Shown: positions 1 to 11,713 of the stretch, in pieces
Numbering within the stretch: position 1 is the stretch's first letter
How the letters are laid out: each line of letters starts with the position of its first letter
From: Piezodorus guildinii
Taxonomy: Eukaryota; Arthropoda; Insecta; Hemiptera; Pentatomidae
Length of the DNA stretch: 64,000 nucleotides
Reading direction: 5' to 3'
NCBI GenBank assembly: GCA_023052935.1
Contig: CM041294.1
Location: 96,913,616 to 96,977,615 of the forward strand
Position numbers and translations under genes: made by a program
Notes under the pieces: model-generated
Databases searched by the model: none
What the model was told of the DNA's origin: nothing
Seen by the model: only the letters and a program-made list of their open reading frames with translations

Positions 1-80
1 TATTGTCAGCTATTTTATCCCATTGTAAAGAAATAATGAAAGGAGTCGATGAAGTTGATGGTGATTTCGTTTGGTTGCAG

Positions 81-680
81 GACAATAACGATGGTGAGAA
101 TCGGGCAGTGTATTCGTGTATGTACTGCGGAGCGATATTCCCACACCAGAGCAAATTGACGCGCCACATCCTCTCCCACAGCCTGGAGACGCTCAAGTAC
201 CGAGAGCAGCTCCTGCCGCAGCAGCTTCCTGCGTACCAAGGGGTTAAAGCTGAGGTCCCCGGCGCCCTCTGCAAGTTCTGCGGCAAGACGTTCCCCGATG
301 TGGGCTCTCTGATTGGTCACCTCCCGGCGCACACTGGCGACCGTCCGTTCAAGTGCGAGTTCTGCGGGAAGGCTTTCAAGCTACGCCACCACATGAAGGA
401 CCACTGTCGGGTACACACCGGCGAGCGCCCATTCAGGTGTTCCCTTTGTGGCAAAACTTTTTCCCGATCTACGATACTGAAAGCTCACGAGAAGACTCAT
501 TATCCAAAATATGTGAGGAAGTTCCTCTCTTCTCCCAGTCCAGAGGACGAGAGGAGGAACCAGGAGATGACCCAGATGCCGTGCGACCTCTCTGTGGACC
601 CAGTCTGCCTCCCGCGACCGATGCCTTTCGAGATACCTTCCGAACCTCTTTACCTACCACGGACTTCTCCCTCCCCTTGA
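81..680 (+). CDS. C2H2 zinc-finger terminal exon (partial gene, upstream exons outside window)
   Basis: Open frame read from a likely acceptor (ttggttgcag, ending at 80) to TGA at 678-680; the frame is also open upstream to base 3, but 3-80 reads like intron. The exon starts in phase 0 and encodes about 199 residues. Four C2H2 fingers are visible, numbered from the ATG-like codon at base 3: C39/C42/H55/H59, C90/C93/H106/H110, C118/C121/H134/H138, C146/C149/H162/H166. Fingers 2 to 4 are tandem with TGDRPF and TGERPF linkers; finger 1 stands 30 residues apart. This is the pattern of a sequence-specific DNA-binding nuclear factor. A basic stretch and a Ser/Pro-rich tail follow. No BTB or other N-terminal domain lies in the window, so the family is not named. 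GC-rich coding against AT-rich flanks supports a real exon. An AATAAA at 870-875 may be the poly(A) signal. Confidence 0.85.
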   Translation, partial: DNNDGENRAVYSCMYCGAIFPHQSKLTRHILSHSLETLKYREQLLPQQLPAYQGVKAEVPGALCKFCGKTFPDVGSLIGHLPAHTGDRPFKCEFCGKAFKLRHHMKDHCRVHTGERPFRCSLCGKTFSRSTILKAHEKTHYPKYVRKFLSSPSPEDERRNQEMTQMPCDLSVDPVCLPRPMPFEIPSEPLYLPRTSPSP

Positions 681-3600
681 CTCCAGTTTTATTACTACTA
701 TTAATGTTCTCATTGTCAAACAAGTTTCATTAATAGTGATAATTTTAAACGATGGTTTACGAGAATTCTTGTGTCTCCTCGATTCCATTTAAAAAGTTTG
801 CAATGAAAACGATGTAGCAATATTCTGATAGTGATGGCAAGAGATAACAGTAACAAAACTTGTGTTTGTAATAAAATATGTGTTTTTAAGAAAAATTAGT
901 TTATAAATGTTATGTTTTGATTTTTTAAATATTATTTGAAAATAGATCTAATTATGCTATTTTTATTGGAATAAATTACTTTTTATATTTTAAGCTTTAT
1001 TCTTATGGGTTTTTATTTATTATGTCATGTGTTACTGTTGTTGATACTGTCATAAATGTTGTACTGTATTTGCCATTACTTATACTATTTTGAAAATTTG
1101 TAATACTGATGATATGGTATTTGATCTTAGTTTATTTTTACATTAGTGAAAACAAAATACAATCTAATTTTATCAAAAGGTCATTAAGAAAATATCTATA
1201 TTGAAAATTGAGATATCAACCGTTAAATTATTAACTGCAAGCTCATAAAATTGGCTAATACATCATTCATTGCTTACTTTTAAAATGTCTCGAAATAAGA
1301 ATATTTGGAAAGTGTAATGAAATGAAGTTGTTATCTGCTTAATCATTTATTAATTATTTAATATATTTTATTAACATGAATAATTTAAAACAAAGCGTAA
1401 GCCGTTTTAAACTTTGTTGTTTAGGTTTAACTTTATTGTTCCTGACAGAGTCTGACTCTGGAAAATAGCTTTAAGCTATGTTATAGTTTATCAAGAAATC
1501 TTTAAGATTTTATTTATTCTTTTAATAAATTTTATTTTTAAACTAAAAAAAAAAAATTTTTTTTGCACATTGTTTTCTTCTTTATAATGGTTTATTTTTG
1601 TATAGAGGTTCACATTATTTCGGCTTACTAAAACGTAATAAGATCTAGTCGGGGCCATAGCATTGCAAATTCATAAGTGCCCTCAAGGTGCTTCAAATTG
1701 GAGAGTTCTTTACGAAATCCAATAAAAATTATAAACAATTAATTGATATTAACCTATAAAAAAAACTATTCCTGCCTACAAAATTAGAATATTAGTAGTC
1801 GACTAATGCGCAATAGATAGGACATCGCTTAGCAACTGCTGCCATGGTAACAGTAGCCTACGCTCTCTCTGCTTCCAAGGTCATCTTGATCATGATCAAG
1901 GTCGTATCAGAGAGTTTATAATAATTCAATATGTCTTAATAAGAATATTAAAGAGTGTATAAAACTTGTTATAAATTGAAACTATGTAAATACATTCTAC
2001 TTTAATTTACAAAGCCGTATTTTCTCATATCCAAGTTAAATTAAATTATTGCTAATGATAAATGATTGTTAAAGAAACCTACATTCTTAGTAAATTTTAA
2101 GGCGATGCTAGTAATTTTGTTTCTATGACTAATATAGTTGGCATTAAATAATAATTCATTAGTTTTAAAAATTACATACCTGAATGGTTGGTTACATGAT
2201 CAAATTTTTTGAGTGTTGTAAGTGATTGATAATTTTGTTTTAATTAAATAATTTATTGTTGCTTCATTCAATTTTTATTTTAGAAAGTTGAATTATCAAA
2301 CCGAAGTTATTGAAAATAAAATAAAATATATTTATATTGGAAAATTAAATGGTAGTAATTGTTGTGTGTTGTTGAAAAATCTGATGAAGAAAAATAGAAA
2401 TGAGTTGGTCTTATTTCAAAATAGCATTGTTTTTGTTATAACTAAATTCAAAAGGTAATTTTTTCCACAGTGAAAAGATAGATTAGGAAAAGTTTAAAAA
2501 CTTTGTTGTTATTAAATTTCATAGAAAAAATAATTTGTGAATTTAAACAAAAATTGAGATTTATTCCAAAATGTACAAAATTGATATTTTGACATATATT
2601 TATTCTGATTGGTTCAGTTATATCAAAATTGTCCATTCAAATTTATGTTTAAAACACATTTTTCATAAACGTTATTAAAAAATTTAGTTATTTTTCAAAA
2701 GATACTAATTATATATTTGTTTCATATCATACTAGGATATTTCCTTCCATAATATAATAATAATATGATATTTATAGTACAAACAATTTCTAGATTTTGA
2801 TAAAAATAGAATCAAATAAATTTTTTTTTTCCTAAAATTTATTAGAATGGACATATTTCCTTTTAGAAATCAACGTTCTGATTGATATAGAGTATTTAAA
2901 ATTATTTATGAAGATGCGAGTACTTTTTTTAAGAAACTAGCTGTGTGTCGGATCTTGGTGCTTGACGGTTAGTCGAATTCAAAGTTACAAAGTTTAATTT
3001 TTAAAGGATATAAAGAGATTCCCTCCCCCTTCCTCCTCCCTCTCCCCCACTAGGCTGTTAACGCGAAGTAGGCTGTGATATTTTGAGCTGGAAAGAAACA
3101 GGGTCGGGAGTGATAAGTTCGCTCGTCTTGAATTTAATTGTTAATTTTATTCTGTGATGTATTGTTTAGGAAATGGCTATGGGCTGACAGGCATCTCGTT
3201 GAGGGCATTCCGTAACGTTAAACAATTGTGTACTTATTTAATTTTAAGCTGCATTTTATCATACCTAGTGCCTCACCTTGAATATGAGTAAATACGGATT
3301 TTCAAGACTTATTCGTCGAGAGAATAATGAACTGATCTTCCAACCAGTTTTTGAATCTTTTCTTTTAAATTATCAAAGTGTAAAGTATTGGAATATTCTT
3401 TCATTATGACGGGTAAAAACGAAAACTTTTGTTGTCTCTAAAATGTTGAATACAAATTTAGTAACTTTTCTAATGTAAATTTTATTTTAAAATTATGTTT
3501 GTTTTAATTCCATTCCAAATTTTTAAATCTAATAATAATATTTAATATTACCAATGAGTAAATGTTTTTATCAAGTTGGTATGATATTGAGCATTGCTGG

Positions 3601-5020
3601 ATTGTTAAAGCTGTCATTTTAGTTTTTAACTGAATAACTAAAACTGAATTATATATAAAACCATCAATATTAACTAATATATCATTAAAAAAGATATATA
3701 TTCATAAATAGAATTTCGATATAGCAATTCACTGATTTACTGTTAAACTATTTTCTGTTTATTAAATTAATAACACAATAAATAAGAGTTAAATAATATG
3801 TTTCCTTCAAATTGGGAACTTCTACTGGTTCAGAAGTTTATTGTTCTACTCAATATTAAATGATGTGTTAAAATCAAGAGTTAGTATTAATCATGTTAAA
3901 ATTGTTAATTTTCTAAAACCAATAACTAATGAAATTTAAACGGAGAAAAAAATATCGTAACACTTTTAATTAATTCTCTTCTATTTTATTTTAAAACCAA
4001 CACAACCTAGCTTGACTAAAGATAATATCACGATCATATTTTGTATAAAAGTGTCAGTTAAAAAAATATTATTTAAAAAAAATACAAATAAGAATATAGA
4101 ATAAAATTTGCTGTAAATAAAGCTGTAAAATAGTTTTTCACTGTTTCAGTTAGTTTTTTACCAATTAAGTACAATTCCTTTTTCTTTAACTTTATAAAAA
4201 ATAAAATGAAAAAAAAAAAGTAAATATGTAGCTATTTATGTAGGTAAAGAAAATATTTAATTTGAAAAGTATTTAATAATAGTTTAACTTTTACACCACT
4301 TTTTTTTTTTTTGTTGTCTTCAGTATTAAAATAAAATATATTTACTCGTGTAATCACATCCTGTGTTTTTATCCATTGTGAAAGATGAAATCGATGCTAA
4401 ATGTTTTAGGAAGAGATACAATTCAGAATCAATATGTATATTTTATTTCAAACTTATACTGTTGTACATAACACACTTAATTATATTACATTTAAATTAA
4501 TTTAATGATTTGTTGCACTTAAATATTGTTAAGTATTGTATAACAATTAGGGGTAAACAAAAAACTGTGACTTATAATTTTAGTCTATTAATTGTAACTG
4601 TATTTGGCAAAAGGCTTGGTATAGCTGCTAAATAATATCCCAATTTGAAATGAGCGATGATAATAAAAAGCTCAACCAATAATTTGAAAGACGTTTATTT
4701 GCTTAAGAAAATATAACTCAATAAAATCAAATTTTCTAAATATTATCTACATGACATTGTTCATTTTCAATTTTTCAGTTTATAAACAATAGGTGGAATT
4801 ATTTTGATAATTTTTCCTCTTATAATCATATAGTTTTTTTTATAATTAAAACAGTTCTAGTAAATTGTTTTCTGTAATCCAAAGAATCCTTATATTTGTG
4901 AAGTAAAATTTGATTGGTTATTAAATCTACCATTTTCAAAGAACTAGAAAAGATCGAATTTCATAAAAAACAATTTATATTTCAATTTTCTTATCATTGT
5001 CCTAAGTTTTTTTTTGGTTC
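681..5020. other. AT-rich non-coding stretch, no gene seen
   Basis: Probable 3' UTR of the first zinc-finger exon followed by intron or intergenic DNA. The short frames here lack codon-like composition. The only compositional breaks are a pyrimidine-rich run near 3020-3050 and a slightly less AT-rich patch to about 3240. Several poly(A)/poly(T) runs occur. Confidence 0.6.
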
Positions 5021-5031
5021 AATATTTGTAA

Positions 5032-6390
5032 GATATATTTGGCCGTTTCCAAATGAAGTTGATTGATTTATTTTGTTTTCGTCTTTTACGTTTCTGTAAA
5101 ACAATTATATTTTTATGATATTTCTAACATCCCAGTTAGTCATGCATAGAACACCTACAGATGGTCGATGAGATGTTGAGTTAGTGAATATAATTTTAGA
5201 ATAAATAGAGTTTTTGCGTCTCTTTTTTTAATAATGGATATAATAAATAATGACTCTTTTAAAACATGACTTTTTAAAATTGTAAATTTTTGACACAGCA
5301 AGCTTAATTGGACGTCACTGCTGATGAAGCGGTGTAAGAGTATATATGGATAAATATGCATGATGGGCAAGCATTAATAGAAAAAGACACGATAGATAAA
5401 ATAATTGGGTCTTTTTCATTTCAGGCAACCTGTTACTAAGTTATGATAGTGGTTATTTAAATAACAACAAAGGTTACATCATTATTGAAAACACATGATT
5501 TATTTATTATATATGTACCTTTATATCTGGAACAACATATAAAAATACCTCTTTATTTTGCTGACAAACACCTCCAAAAACCCACTGTGTTGGATATAAC
5601 CTTCCACACATGTATTTCTTCTTTGAAAAGCAGCTTTTTCTCAACTATCATTCCTGGTCCCCCATCTTCATTGGATTTTGGACTATATTTTCTGCACAGA
5701 GTTCCCTCATGTAATTTTTTCCAATCTGTGATGGTAGCAGCTGACATATCTAACTCTTTCATACAAAAAGATGTCTTGTAAACATTGGCTCATGAATATA
5801 TAAATAGTATGGCTCTATGGGCTCAAACCCTGCAGTTTTCAAACCATGTACCTTTATATGCACTTCTGGATTGGTTAAACCCTGTCTTTGGCATCTCCAA
5901 ATCTGAATGCGTTTCCTACGGTTAATTATTTTCATGTAGTGTCTTTCTCTGCATTTCATTTTTCCGTGTAGAACTCCTATTCTTTGTAAACATTTTATAG
6001 CTATTTTATTTGATTTCAAAACTGAATATAAATCTAACAGATTAATTTTTAAAATACAGAGCACAGATTAACTTTATACACCAACTCATACTGCGATAAT
6101 AACCTTTATTGAATTAGAAATATGAAATCATATGATTTTATCTGATATAGATAAATCACTGTTTAAATTTATAAAATAACCATTATCATAATTTAGTAAC
6201 AGGTTGCCTAAAATGAAAAAGACCCAAATAATTAATTTAAATATTAAAATGAGATGTAAAAAGTATAGAGATAAAATAAAAATATAATTGTTTTACAGGT
6301 ACTTTAAAATGGCACTAGATGCCGAAACGTTGTAAAAGACAATAATGAAATAAATCAAATCAACTTCTTTTGGAAACGGCCAAATATTTA
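5032..6390 (-). mobile_element. Merlin/IS1595-like DNA transposon relic between long inverted arms
   Basis: The left arm (about 5032-5121 and 5396-5460) is inverted at 6173-6390; both ends carry an atttggccgtttcc block, and both inner parts share ggcaacctgttacta in opposite orientation. The interior read on the minus strand (about 6064 to 5553) resembles ISXO2/IS1595-type transposases as found in eukaryotic Merlin elements: a zinc-ribbon-like stretch ending in WRC, then a helix like SAATITDWKKL, then the GGPG-IVE start of the DDE domain. Reading frames are broken and the acidic residue expected after IVE reads K, so it is dead. Target duplications were not clear; a 19-bp direct repeat (acaatttatatttcaattt) occurs near 4970 and 6397. 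Assignment rests on remembered family patterns and needs a profile search. Confidence 0.6.
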
Positions 6391-6399
6391 TCTTACAAT

Positions 6400-8000
6400 T
6401 TATATTTCAATTTCAATGATATTGTACATTAAAATTTGAGCTGTTTATACCAAGCCTTAGTTAGTTATAGTTTTTCTTGTTTAAAGACAGTTATCAAACA
6501 CGAGAATTTTGGAAAAATATTTTTCTCAAGTTATTACAGAACACTTACTAACAATTTTTGTTCCTAAATAATAAATAATTAGAACAATACTAAATTGGCT
6601 GATTTAGTTTTAATTTTAAAAAGAAAAAAAAAAACTGCACAGCAATAAGTTATAGTTTCTAGAGTGTTAAGTATTGCTTTAAAAAAAAAAAAAGAAGCAA
6701 GAAAGATTATAAAAAAATGTTAGAATAATGTAATTATTGTCGAACGTTTTGAAGTTATAAAGTGGATATGCAAGAGTTTAAAAAAATAGGGTTAGAAAGA
6801 GACAGGCTGTGGGTTGCCTTGATAGAGTTGTCACAGCGTGTTTTGTATTTTTGTAACTTGAAAGAGTCTGCTATTGGGCAATGTTGTAACCAATCGAACG
6901 CAGGCCACTGTGATAGTTTGTGATGATGATTATTATATTTGCTAATTTATATTGTAAACATATATGGAAGGAGAGGAATCCATTATATAATATTATATAC
7001 AATTCAGTTGGTGATTTTTTTTTTTTTTGTAAATAACATTTGATTTATTTATATGCTATTAAAGTAGCTATGCAAAACGGTAGCACTCAGTATCCAGAGG
7101 GGTCAATTATTGTGAAGAATTTAAAATGAATACTTGGCTCATTTCCAGGTCAAAATGTAATTGTTATTTTCTACAAAGCAGCTTAGGAATAACTCCCCCC
7201 CCCCCTACTGGTACATGTGCAATGTTCCTTAGAGTTTGGAGTAGGAGGCAGTGCCATCTTAGCACCACGTATTAATTATGAAGGCAGTGTCTTAAAGAAA
7301 CAAAATTAAACCTAGTAGAACACTCTAACCTACTTCAATTTATCTTTATTCTTTATGTTTTTGAACCAAAAATAATGTAAATGCATAAATACATATGAAA
7401 AGAGGAATACATTATATCTCAAACCTTTTGATTCTCAGCGACATTTGCATGGATGCATATTTGTCGACATAATGCATGCATAATATTCTTATGTACATAA
7501 CTTTTATTTTATTTAGTTTTTTTTTTTGTTTTTTTTTTAATGCATATCATAGTTTATAAAACAACTAAGTGTGTTATAAAGTGCTTAAAATTGACAAAGA
7601 TGATGTATGTCCTCATTCACAGCAGACATTAACAATTTGTATTCATACTAAAAGTGTGCTACTGTTTCTTTCAATTTTATTTTGTAATTTTGCTGTAATA
7701 AATATTTTTGAGTGGAAAAGAGTTTTTGTATTTGTTGTATTCTATAAGTTGAACATTTTGTTTTTCTTATTAATTGTTATTCACAATTTTGCCTGCTACT
7801 CCTGTCATATAATGGTTGACATTTTCAGAGGGGCACAAACAATTATATTAACCATTGAGCAGATATGATGGAGATGGAGTATATAGAGAGCCAACTGTAC
7901 ATTTTCCTTAATGTTTAGTCCCTAGTTAAACTTTTGCTCTCACCAACCTTTCCAGTTTCCTCCACCAATCCCTATTATACTATAATTGATTTTTTTTTTT
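6400..8000. other. AT-rich non-coding stretch
   Basis: No coding signal or recognisable repeat beyond poly(A)/(T) runs and a short poly(C) run near 7195-7205. The small frame at 7569-7868 is low-complexity and not credible. Confidence 0.5.
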
Positions 8001-8221
8001 TTTTCATTTTCTAACATTGTAATCGGATGAAAACCCATTATTCCACAAATATCTAGCCAAGAAAAAATCTCCAAAACCTTTTAATGTGCGCCTAAAGATT
8101 CTATTACGTGAATATAGTTTTGAAATCTCACGAATTTTCCAGCAATCATTCTTAAAATTTCCACCTTGGCACATCCCCTCCATTAATATTAATTACAAAT
8201 TCCATCATTAATCAAGAGAAA

Positions 8222-8976
8222 ATAGCACCATAAAAAAGCACCAAGTGTTGGATTCGCGGCAATAGTTGATGACCTCTCAGTTCAAACTAGTCTTCCTCCT
8301 GAATGTAGTTCCTTCACATCAGAACTAACTGCGATATACCTGGGGCTTAGAGAAGCTTATTACAGAGCGAGTAAAACCAACATTATTCTCTTCACTGATT
8401 CCTAAATCTCATTACTTTTCCTGAAGAATGTATACACAACACATCCCATTGGGATTCTCATTCTGCAATTGGTTGAATCGATCAAATTTATTTGTTTGGA
8501 TCCCTGGCCACGCTGGAATACATGGCAATTGCCAAGCAGATGAGGGGGCGTCATTGATTCCTCCACCTGATTGCTTAGATACTCCACATAATGATCTCTA
8601 TAGGCTTATAAAATTATTAATTATGAACAAATGGCAGTTTAATTGGAGCAAAAAAAAAAAGGATAACAAACTTAGGGAAATAAAAGACACAGTATTTCAC
8701 TGGAAATCATCAATTCAACATAACAAAAGAGAGGAAGTCTTATTAACAAGACTCAGAACAGGAAACTCAAAAATAACCCATCAACATTTACTGATTAGAA
8801 CACCAATACTTTCCTGTAACGTATCTATCACCATAAAATACTTACTGACAGACTTTAGGCAACTGATACATGTCGACCTTCCATATCATTTAAATACTTT
8901 ATTAAATGATAACAGTGCATATATCCCAAATTTATTTAATCATTTAAAAAGAAATAAGTTATATGAATCGATCTAA
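8222..8976 (+). mobile_element. Non-LTR retrotransposon fragment: RNase H and 3' end of ORF2
   Basis: Reading 8222-8404 gives an RNase H-like start (SVGFAAIVDD, then SFTSELTAIYLGLREA, then FTDS) ended by a stop. After a frameshift, 8490-8976 continues with FVWIPGHAGIHGN and ADEGA, the classic histidine/aspartate end of LINE RNase H, then a typical Trp-rich C-terminal region. It is a 5'-truncated, mutated copy of a Jockey/I/R1-type element. Its 3' end lies somewhere before the mariner at 9145. Confidence 0.7.
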
Positions 8977-9144
8977 AGCTCCCCAAATTATACTTACTAT
9001 TATTTTATCATGAATAATTTATACTTATTATTTTTAATTTTTTTCCTGTATTATTTTTATTACAATTAAATTATGTTTGTCATTCCATTCTTTAGCCTTC
9101 TCCATATGCCTACCTACCTTTCATACATCTATCTTCTCAATCTA

Positions 9145-9893
9145 TTGGGTTGTCCGAAACGTTAGTAGATTTTTTTTCTACTAAAAATAAATCACAAAGC
9201 TAATGTTTATTTATATGCTTTCAATCCTCATGAAATTAACTATGTTTACACACTAAATTCGTCTTTATCAAGGCTCAGCAGTGTAGTTTATTGCAAACCA
9301 ACATGAGTGACGATTCAGTTCATTTTCTGCATATTGTGGCTGTCTTTTTTAAAACAAGGAAAAACGCAGTCCAAACTGCAAGAAAAATTCGTGCCATGTA
9401 TGGCAGCGATTCAATTGCTGATAGCATGGTTCAGAAGTGGTTTTCGCAGTTTAAATCAAGAGATTTCAATTTGGAAGACCAACCCTGGGCTGGCCAGAGT
9501 TCAACTCTTGACATCGAGGATATTATGACAGTCATCGCAAAAAATCCACGAATTCCTGTCCGTGAGATAGCTGTATAGTTAAGAGCCTACAAATCGACCT
9601 TTTTTGATCATCTAAAGATGGCCGGGTATGTCTGTTGTTACGACGTTTGGGTCCCCCATGAGTTCAGTGAAAGGAACCTTATTGAAAGGATTTCATGTTG
9701 TGATTTGCTGCTGAAAAAAAATGTGGAGGATCCATTTTTGAAACGAGTTGTTACTGGTAATGAAAAATGGATTCTCTAAATCAACACCAGCTACCGGTGG
9801 TAACTATTTTTTAGATTAAATAAATAAATTTTAAGCTGTTCATCAATTTTAATTTTTGTCCAAATTTCTCTACAAACTTTCCGGACAGCCCAA
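9145..9893 (+). mobile_element. Mariner transposon, internally deleted
   Basis: Inverted ends begin TTGGGTTGTCCGAAACGTT at 9145 and end with the complement of TTGGGCTGTCCGGAAAGTTT at 9893; both sides are flanked by TA (9143-9144 and 9894-9895), as for Tc1/mariner insertion. The transposase frame opens at 9303 with the helix-turn-helix N-terminus (TARKIRAMYGSDSIADSMVQ), stops at 9578, and continues in pieces with DVWVPHEFSERNL and VVTGNEKWI. Nearly all of the catalytic domain after that is missing; the sequence jumps to the 3' untranslated end. The element is 749 bp against about 1.3 kb for an intact mariner, so it is non-autonomous. Confidence 0.93.
9303..9578 (+). pseudogene. Mariner transposase remnant, N-terminal part
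   Basis: About 92 codons of a mariner transposase: the N-terminal DNA-binding region with LEDQPWAGQSS and PRIPVREIA, then a stop. Downstream pieces to about 9778 hold the linker and the VTGNEKWI block in which the first catalytic aspartate of the family reads N. The rest of the DDD catalytic core is deleted. Confidence 0.85.
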
Positions 9894-10302
9894 TAGTACC
9901 TTTTGGAATTGTCTCATATATACATACTCTGAGCAAAATATACATCCTCTGGCTTTAATAAGGTCTTGTTGTTGAGAGTACTTTCTACCCTTAAAGTCCC
10001 TCAATCAGTCAGCTCTATCATTTACTGCCATAGATTCGTCTTATAACTTTTTTATTAAAAAGCCAGAGGCAATTGCCATATCTTTTTGTGATTACATGTT
10101 TCAGATCCTTATGGTATGACTGGTATTACCAAGGATGAAAATACATGCATTGCAGCAAAAAATAGATAATTTTATGTTAACATTTGTACATTGAACCTTT
10201 GAATCACATTTTATATTCAATATCCCTCATACTACAAGCTACCATATTACAACTTAAGGAAGAGCCCTGTTAGCATTCTTCATGTACTTCAGGCGGCCAC
10301 CA

Positions 10303-10438
10303 AATCAAATATATTACATGAATAAGATGGTTGAGGGTGCAGTCATCAGAAAGAAGCATACATTAAAACATATTACTTATTTTAATGTGTGTTTCTCTTT
10401 AATGAGCGCACCCCCAACTATCTTCCTCATCTAATATT
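10303..10438. repeat. Imperfect palindrome (MITE-like foldback)
   Basis: About 62 bases from 10303 are repeated inverted up to 10438 around a short centre near 10366-10375. Matching blocks include gatggttgagggtgcagtcat against the complement of atgagcgcacccccaactatc. No coding content. It could be a small DNA-transposon derivative; a more weakly related stretch occurs near 29920-30020. Confidence 0.55.
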
Positions 10439-11079
10439 CTCAACGGTCAACTAAACTCCATCATTATCAAACATATTAATATATTTCTGCATTTAAATAT
10501 TTTTAGCCTTTTGATTTTCATATCAGTATTTCAATCAGGTGTACTAATCCATAAATTGATTATTATTTAACTCTATTGTTTGGCAAAGGGATAAGATTCT
10601 ACATAGTTCAAGTTGTTAGTTTGTACATACCTGCCATTGGAACTTTACAACAATTTGCATCTAAAAACTACATTGGGCTCTGAGTCGTGAATTATATTCT
10701 TCTGAAGCATAAACATTTTATTTGACCAGGTGTTAACAATATTAACATATTTAGTAATAGAGCTACACATAATGGCCAAGATAAATTACAATTGCGCTAA
10801 TTCAATGTCTACCTCTAGCTCATCCTTTACACTGTATCTGAGATAAGAGAACTTATTTTTAATAAAGGCTACAAAAGGTTTCTTTACAACTGATAATAAC
10901 TGCACAGAATATTATGTGAACAACCTTATCATAACCCGATTACCAAAATAATATCAATAAGTAGCTTTCTCATTGTCAACAAGAAGCAGAACAGAAAATA
11001 ATCAACTACTCTCTTCAATTCCGCTGGATTTTCATTTTTTTGGAGAGGGAAGGAGGAGGGGAGAGAGTGAGAGTTGGTC

Positions 11080-11254
11080 AAGACTTCCAATGAAGTCCTG
11101 ATCAGCCATTTTATGGAATGATGACCAGCTGCCTGACAGATCTCGCAGTTGTGAAGAAGAGATGATGTCCAGCTGGGCAGGTATTGGAACTCAGAATCTT
11201 AGTAGGCAAGCAGGCTGGAGATTTAACTAGTAGGCCAGCAGGCTAGAGCGCCGA
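11080..11254 (-). mobile_element. Possible tRNA-derived SINE, degenerate
   Basis: On the minus strand the sequence begins with an A-box-like tggcctactagtta about 25 bases in, followed roughly 45 bases later by a B-box-like gagttccaatacc, then about 100 bases of unrelated body and a pyrimidine-rich end. The spacing suits a Pol III tRNA-type head, but the B box has mismatches and no second copy was found in the window. Confidence 0.4.
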
Positions 11255-11713
11255 GAGAATACTATCCTTAGAAGGGGCTAAGAAAAAAATAGATAACCAG
11301 TTTACAAAACAGTAATCAAAAGAACGAGGGGTGGCTGTTGTTATTTATTTTCCAAAGTCTATGGTCAATCAAATTTCTTATTATTTGATCCTCCTTTATA
11401 TTTCATGTAGTTAGTTTATTATTACTTGTTATCATCATGCTTATAACTTAACGTACTTCTTTTTTTTAAACTTGATACCTTGTTTTTTCTTAGCCCTGAA
11501 GATGACCCAAAATTTAGGCCAAATAAGCAGCACAATCGGATTGCTTGTTTGAAATATTTCGGTACCCGCAATCCTTCCTCCCCCCTTCCAAACTTCTCCT
11601 TTAAAACTTTTACAGTAAGAACTAGTTAGTTGAGAGGTTTTGTAAACCTTAGTATATGTATGATAAGTGCTTCAATTTATTAAGTGAGAATAATAAATTA
11701 TCTGTGCTTGCAG

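Noticed and set aside
15..332. Minus-strand frame opposite the first zinc-finger exon
   Set aside because: Shadow of the GC-rich coding exon; no domain and wrong strand for the splice signal.
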